Shown here one piece after another: positions 43,924 to 46,153 of a DNA stretch of 46,153 nt. A program made the position numbers and the translations under genes. The notes below the pieces were generated by a model. It searched no databases and had not been told where the DNA came from. It was given only the letters and a program-made list of their open reading frames with translations. Every line of letters begins with the position of its first letter. The first letter of the stretch is position 1. The DNA is from Variovorax sp. E3 (GTDB lineage: Bacteria; Pseudomonadota; Gammaproteobacteria; Burkholderiales; Burkholderiaceae_C), in contig NZ_MOWM01000049.1 of NCBI RefSeq assembly GCF_016082275.1, positions 1 through 46,153 on the forward strand. Reading direction: 5' to 3'.

Positions 43924-44646
43924 TCAGATCTCGCCGCCGTGCCACACCACACGGCCGCTGATGTGCAGGTCGGCCGCCTGCTCGGCGCTCAGCACCTGCG
44001 GCTTGTACGCGGGGTTGTAGCTGATGATCTGCAGCCCGCCGGTGGAGAAGTCGCGCTGCAGCACTTTCACGTAGTCGTGGCCGTCGAGCTGTATGACGTA
44101 CACGCCGTCCTGGTCGAGCGACTTGGTGGCGGTGTCGACCAGCAGGATGTCGCCGTTGTTGATCTTGTCGGCCATCGAGTCGCCGCGCGCATGCACGATG
44201 CGCGCGTGCACCGGCTTCACGCCCTTGCGCGCCATCCACGAGCGGCTGAACGCGAAGCGGCCCATGTGTTCCTGCGAGCCGTTGATGGCGCCGTTGCCGG
44301 CGCTCACGCGCACGTCGAGCAGTTCGACCAGCACGAAGACCTCGTCGTCCAGCCCGCTCGACAGCTGGCTGGGCGGGTGGGCGGGCTGGAAGGGGTTGAG
44401 CTCCGACGGATCGACCCCCAGCGCCAGTGCCATCACGTACAGCTGCTCGAGGCTGGCGTCGCTCACGCCCCGCTCGATGCGGCCCACCGTATTGAAGTGC
44501 AGCCCGCTGCGCTGCGCGAGGTCGTCGATGGTGAGCCCCTTCTGCTTGCGCAGATCGCGAACCCGCGCGCCTTGCGCAAGGGCCAGTTCGCCCACGCGAG
44601 CCTTCACTTGTTCGTCGTCGGGTGGAGTGTTGATTTGCGAGGTCAC
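43924..44646 (-). CDS. LexA/CI-type repressor (XRE helix-turn-helix plus S24 peptidase)
   Basis: A 240-residue regulator. Residues 25-80 form an XRE domain (ARVRDLRKQKGLTIDDLAQR, then SGLHFNTVGRIERGVSD). Residues about 105-235 form an S24 domain. The Ala116-Gly117 pair in DVRVSAGNG is a candidate self-cleavage site, Ser157 in RGDSMAD and Lys194 in HDYVKVLQ are the catalytic dyad. RecA-stimulated self-cleavage after DNA damage would release the lysis-tail operon. GTG 44646 is preferred because the probable -10 (44,675-44,680) overlaps the upstream ATG 44676. It is divergent from the Ner-like gene. Confidence 0.88.
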   Translation of the reverse strand: MTSQINTPPDDEQVKARVGELALAQGARVRDLRKQKGLTIDDLAQRSGLHFNTVGRIERGVSDASLEQLYVMALALGVDPSELNPFQPAHPPSQLSSGLDDEVFVLVELLDVRVSAGNGAINGSQEHMGRFAFSRSWMARKGVKPVHARIVHARGDSMADKINNGDILLVDTATKSLDQDGVYVIQLDGHDYVKVLQRDFSTGGLQIISYNPAYKPQVLSAEQAADLHISGRVVWHGGEI

Positions 44647-44654
44647 GTTAACTT

Positions 44655-44782
44655 TGATTTGTGCGAACGCGCACATCCTAGACACACGGAAGTCTTTTTA
44701 CAACCCGATTCGTGTCTGAGCTCATGTAAATGTTCGTTTTCATGTTTTTCTTGTTTGTGAAAACCTGATTTGTGTGCATAAT
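44655..44782. promoter_or_regulatory. Divergent promoters with three TGATTTGTG-type operator repeats
   Basis: Direct repeats TGATTTGTGCG (44655-44665), CGATTCGTGTC (44706-44716) and TGATTTGTGTG (44766-44776) lie between the repressor and the Ner-like gene. Leftward, TTGTAA, 17 bases, TAGGAT (44,703 to 44,675) may drive the repressor. Rightward, TTGTGA (44755-44760), 16 bases, CATAAT (44777-44782) may drive the Ner-like gene; the third repeat fills its spacer. This is the layout of a CI/Cro-like switch. Confidence 0.65.
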
Positions 44783-44813
44783 CAGGCCCATCGACACAAA
44801 ACAACATATTTTG

Positions 44814-45224
44814 ATGGATTGGCACCCTGCTCAGGTTAAAGCAGCACTCGAAATGAGCGGGACCAACCTGTCCAAGTTGGCAAAAGAACACGGATACGCG
44901 CATATCAACGAAGTCCTGAACCGTCCGTGGGTTGCGGCCGAACGCATCGTGGCCCGCGCCCTGGGGGTCGCGCCGGAGGTGATCTGGCCAGGCCGCTACC
45001 AGCGGCCTCGCGACCGGGGCATCGCGCTGACGCGCAATCCGAACGGCCTCGCGCACCCCGGGGAGGGCGCGAAAACGGAGCTTGAAGAGTCCCCGACGAA
45101 GGCCCCGGCCTTCACCGGGCGTGCCAGTGAACGGAGCAGCAGTGCCACAAGCGAGGAGAAACGTACTGTGAAGAAAACCTTGACCGAGACCGGAGGCCGC
45201 GCGCGCCAGACAGGAGGCGCGTGA
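44814..45224 (+). CDS. Ner/Nlp-like DNA-binding regulator
   Basis: A 136-residue protein. The N-terminal domain MDWHPAQVKAALEMSGTNLS, then KLAKEHGYAHINEVLNRPWV and AAERIVARALGVAPEVIWPG closely follows the Ner/Nlp helix-turn-helix fold of Mu-like phages. The rest, about 60 residues of Ser/Thr/Arg/Lys, looks unstructured and is longer than in Ner. It would act as the Cro-like partner of the S24 repressor. ATG 44814 begins the conserved domain. The TGA overlaps the next ATG. Confidence 0.82.
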   Translation: MDWHPAQVKAALEMSGTNLSKLAKEHGYAHINEVLNRPWVAAERIVARALGVAPEVIWPGRYQRPRDRGIALTRNPNGLAHPGEGAKTELEESPTKAPAFTGRASERSSSATSEEKRTVKKTLTETGGRARQTGGA

Positions 45225-45640
45225 TGGAACACACGACATCCGAATGGTTCGTCGCCAAGGCGCTGATGGCGCTGGCGGACCGCCGCGCCGAAGCAGCGGC
45301 ACAGGGCGAGACGAGCGCCCCCACGGCCGCGCCCGATGCGCAGGTCCGCGCCGCGGACCCGTTCGCCACCCGCCTGTGGAACTTGCTGCGCATCCGCCGC
45401 GCACTGACGGCCGACGAGGCCGCGGCGCTGCTGCTGAACGACAACGCGCAGGCCGACGACGACATCGCACAGGGCCGCCGCCAGGCCGGCGCGCTGCTGC
45501 TGTCGTGGTCGCGGCAGTGCCCGCGGGCCGTGCGCGTCGACGCCCGGCGCGTGGACGGCATGAAGCGCTACGCCCTGCTGCGCGACATCGGCGCCACGCC
45601 GCCGCCGCTGCCCGCATCCCGCGCGGAGGTGGCCCGATGA
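45224..45640 (+). CDS. Hypothetical protein of the early operon
   Basis: A 138-residue protein without recognised family, preceded by a strong ribosome-binding site (AGGAGGCG). The middle (WNLLRIRRALTADEAAALLL, AGALLLSWSRQCPRAVRVDA) looks like a winged-helix or small helical DNA-binding module, ending in RRVDGMKRYALLRD with a basic face. The overlaps with both neighbours show a tight operon. Confidence 0.65.
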   Translation: MEHTTSEWFVAKALMALADRRAEAAAQGETSAPTAAPDAQVRAADPFATRLWNLLRIRRALTADEAAALLLNDNAQADDDIAQGRRQAGALLLSWSRQCPRAVRVDARRVDGMKRYALLRDIGATPPPLPASRAEVAR

Positions 45641-45876
45641 CCGACACGCCCCCTTCCTATATGAGCCAGGCGTGGTTCGCCTTGCTGCGCGATGCCTGCA
45701 CCGGGCGCCCGCGCTCCGAGGTCGCCGCGCAACTGCACATCAGTCCCGCGGCGGTGAGCCAGGTGCTCAACGCCAGCGGCAAGTACGGCGCCGGCAAGGC
45801 GCGCACCGACCGCATCGCCCGCCGCGTGCTCGACACCTTCGGCGGCCCCGCAACCGACGAGGAGACCCGCGCATGA
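45637..45876 (+). CDS. Small helix-turn-helix protein of the early operon
   Basis: A 79-residue protein. FALLRDACTGRPRSEVAAQL, then HISPAAVSQVLNASGKYGAG is a clear helix-turn-helix that resembles small phage regulators. Overlaps with both neighbours (ATGA). Possibly a further regulator of the tail cluster. Confidence 0.7.
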   Translation: MTDTPPSYMSQAWFALLRDACTGRPRSEVAAQLHISPAAVSQVLNASGKYGAGKARTDRIARRVLDTFGGPATDEETRA

Positions 45877-46153
45877 ACACGACGACACGCGACAACCCCC
45901 ACGAACTGGCGGCCGACGTGCGGCGCGCCGTCGCCACGCACCTGGAGGCGCACGAGGCGGCCTCCGCGAAGGAGCTCGAACGCATGCTGGCCGAATGCAT
46001 CGTCGGCTTGCAGCCCGAAGCCGGCGGCGCCGCGCTGCGCCAGCAGCTGAGCCACCTGGCCGACCGCGGCCACGTGCACAGCGTGAAGGTCGACGGCCGC
46101 TCGCGCTGGAAGCTGGGCCCCGGCCCGCTGGCCGGGCGCATCGCGGCGGCGCG
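45873..46153 (+). CDS. Winged-helix-like early protein, partial (runs off the right edge)
   Basis: The first 93 residues are visible. LAADVRRAVATHLEAHEAAS, AKELERMLAECIVGLQPEAG and ALRQQLSHLADRGHVHSVKV look like a winged-helix domain of the kind that tests DNA-binding or replication functions in phage early genes. The ATG overlaps the previous stop. The C-terminus lies outside the window. Confidence 0.6.
   Translation, partial: MNTTTRDNPHELAADVRRAVATHLEAHEAASAKELERMLAECIVGLQPEAGGAALRQQLSHLADRGHVHSVKVDGRSRWKLGPGPLAGRIAAA

Larger units (their letters stand above)
28197..46153. mobile_element. Phage-derived tail and lysis cluster without head genes (candidate F-type tailocin)
   Basis: A phage-derived block with a LexA-type repressor, lysis genes and a complete siphovirus-like tail set on the minus strand, plus divergent small regulators on the plus strand. 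The gene order from repressor leftward matches a lambda late operon (R, Rz/Rz1, then U, V, G, T, H, tip genes, J, fibres) with the terminase-portal-capsid block missing between Rz and U. No integrase, transposase or attachment repeat is seen at the left end, where the cluster stops at a terminator 16 bp from its last gene. The right end lies outside the window, so head genes further right cannot be excluded. Confidence 0.75.

Noticed and set aside
44814..46153. Start of a Mu-like transposable phage, suggested by the Ner-like gene
   Set aside because: No transposase A/B genes follow in the visible 1.3 kb and the tail genes read in the opposite direction, unlike the Mu layout. It cannot be fully excluded because the window ends.

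Overview
The window looks like a high-GC betaproteobacterial chromosome, most likely Variovorax or a close relative in the Comamonadaceae. The reasons are protein-level resemblance, two Bug/TctC-type periplasmic binding proteins, several LysR regulators, the gapA-tkt-speD-murU-pepP order, and a PepSY/DUF3325/DUF3649 iron operon. No tRNA, rRNA, CRISPR array or insertion sequence was seen. No stretch above 300 bases is free of genes once the interrupted genes are joined.

Positions 1-28,150 are chromosomal. From the left they hold: the start of a membrane-anchored Ala/Pro-rich protein; a hipBA-type toxin-antitoxin pair with a repeat-bearing promoter; an M20 amidohydrolase with a Bug binding protein; a pirin plus FMN reductase operon divergent from a LysR gene; slyD; a YcxB-like membrane protein and a CYTH/CHAD protein; a VOC protein behind palindromic operators; a second pirin; a YciI protein; a Bug protein, a tartrate/D-malate dehydrogenase and a divergent LysR gene; mntH; an ABM monooxygenase; three small lipoproteins, two of them paralogues; an orphan gene; gapA and tkt; an overlapping speD-murU-pepP string; and a Fur-box operon (DUF3649, PepSY, DUF3325).

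Positions 28,197-46,153 are phage-derived. Reading leftward from an S24/LexA-type repressor at 44.6 kb come a SAR-type lysozyme, nested Rz/Rz1 spanins and a small membrane protein. Then follow a full siphovirus-like tail set: terminator, tube, G/T assembly chaperones with an in-frame slippery heptamer, tape measure, three baseplate or tip proteins, a large J-type tip protein, and fibre-type proteins. A strong terminator closes the run. No portal, terminase, capsid or connector gene lies between the lysis genes and the tail genes, where a lambda-type late operon carries its head block. This fits a flexible, F-type phage-tail bacteriocin (tailocin), or a prophage remnant that has lost its head genes. 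A Ner-like regulator and three small genes run rightward off the window.

At least twelve otherwise well-conserved genes, including gapA, are broken by loss of one or two bases, in most cases explicable as a shortened homopolymer. The uniform direction points to residual sequencing error rather than decay. Those genes are therefore reported as single CDS with the break described.
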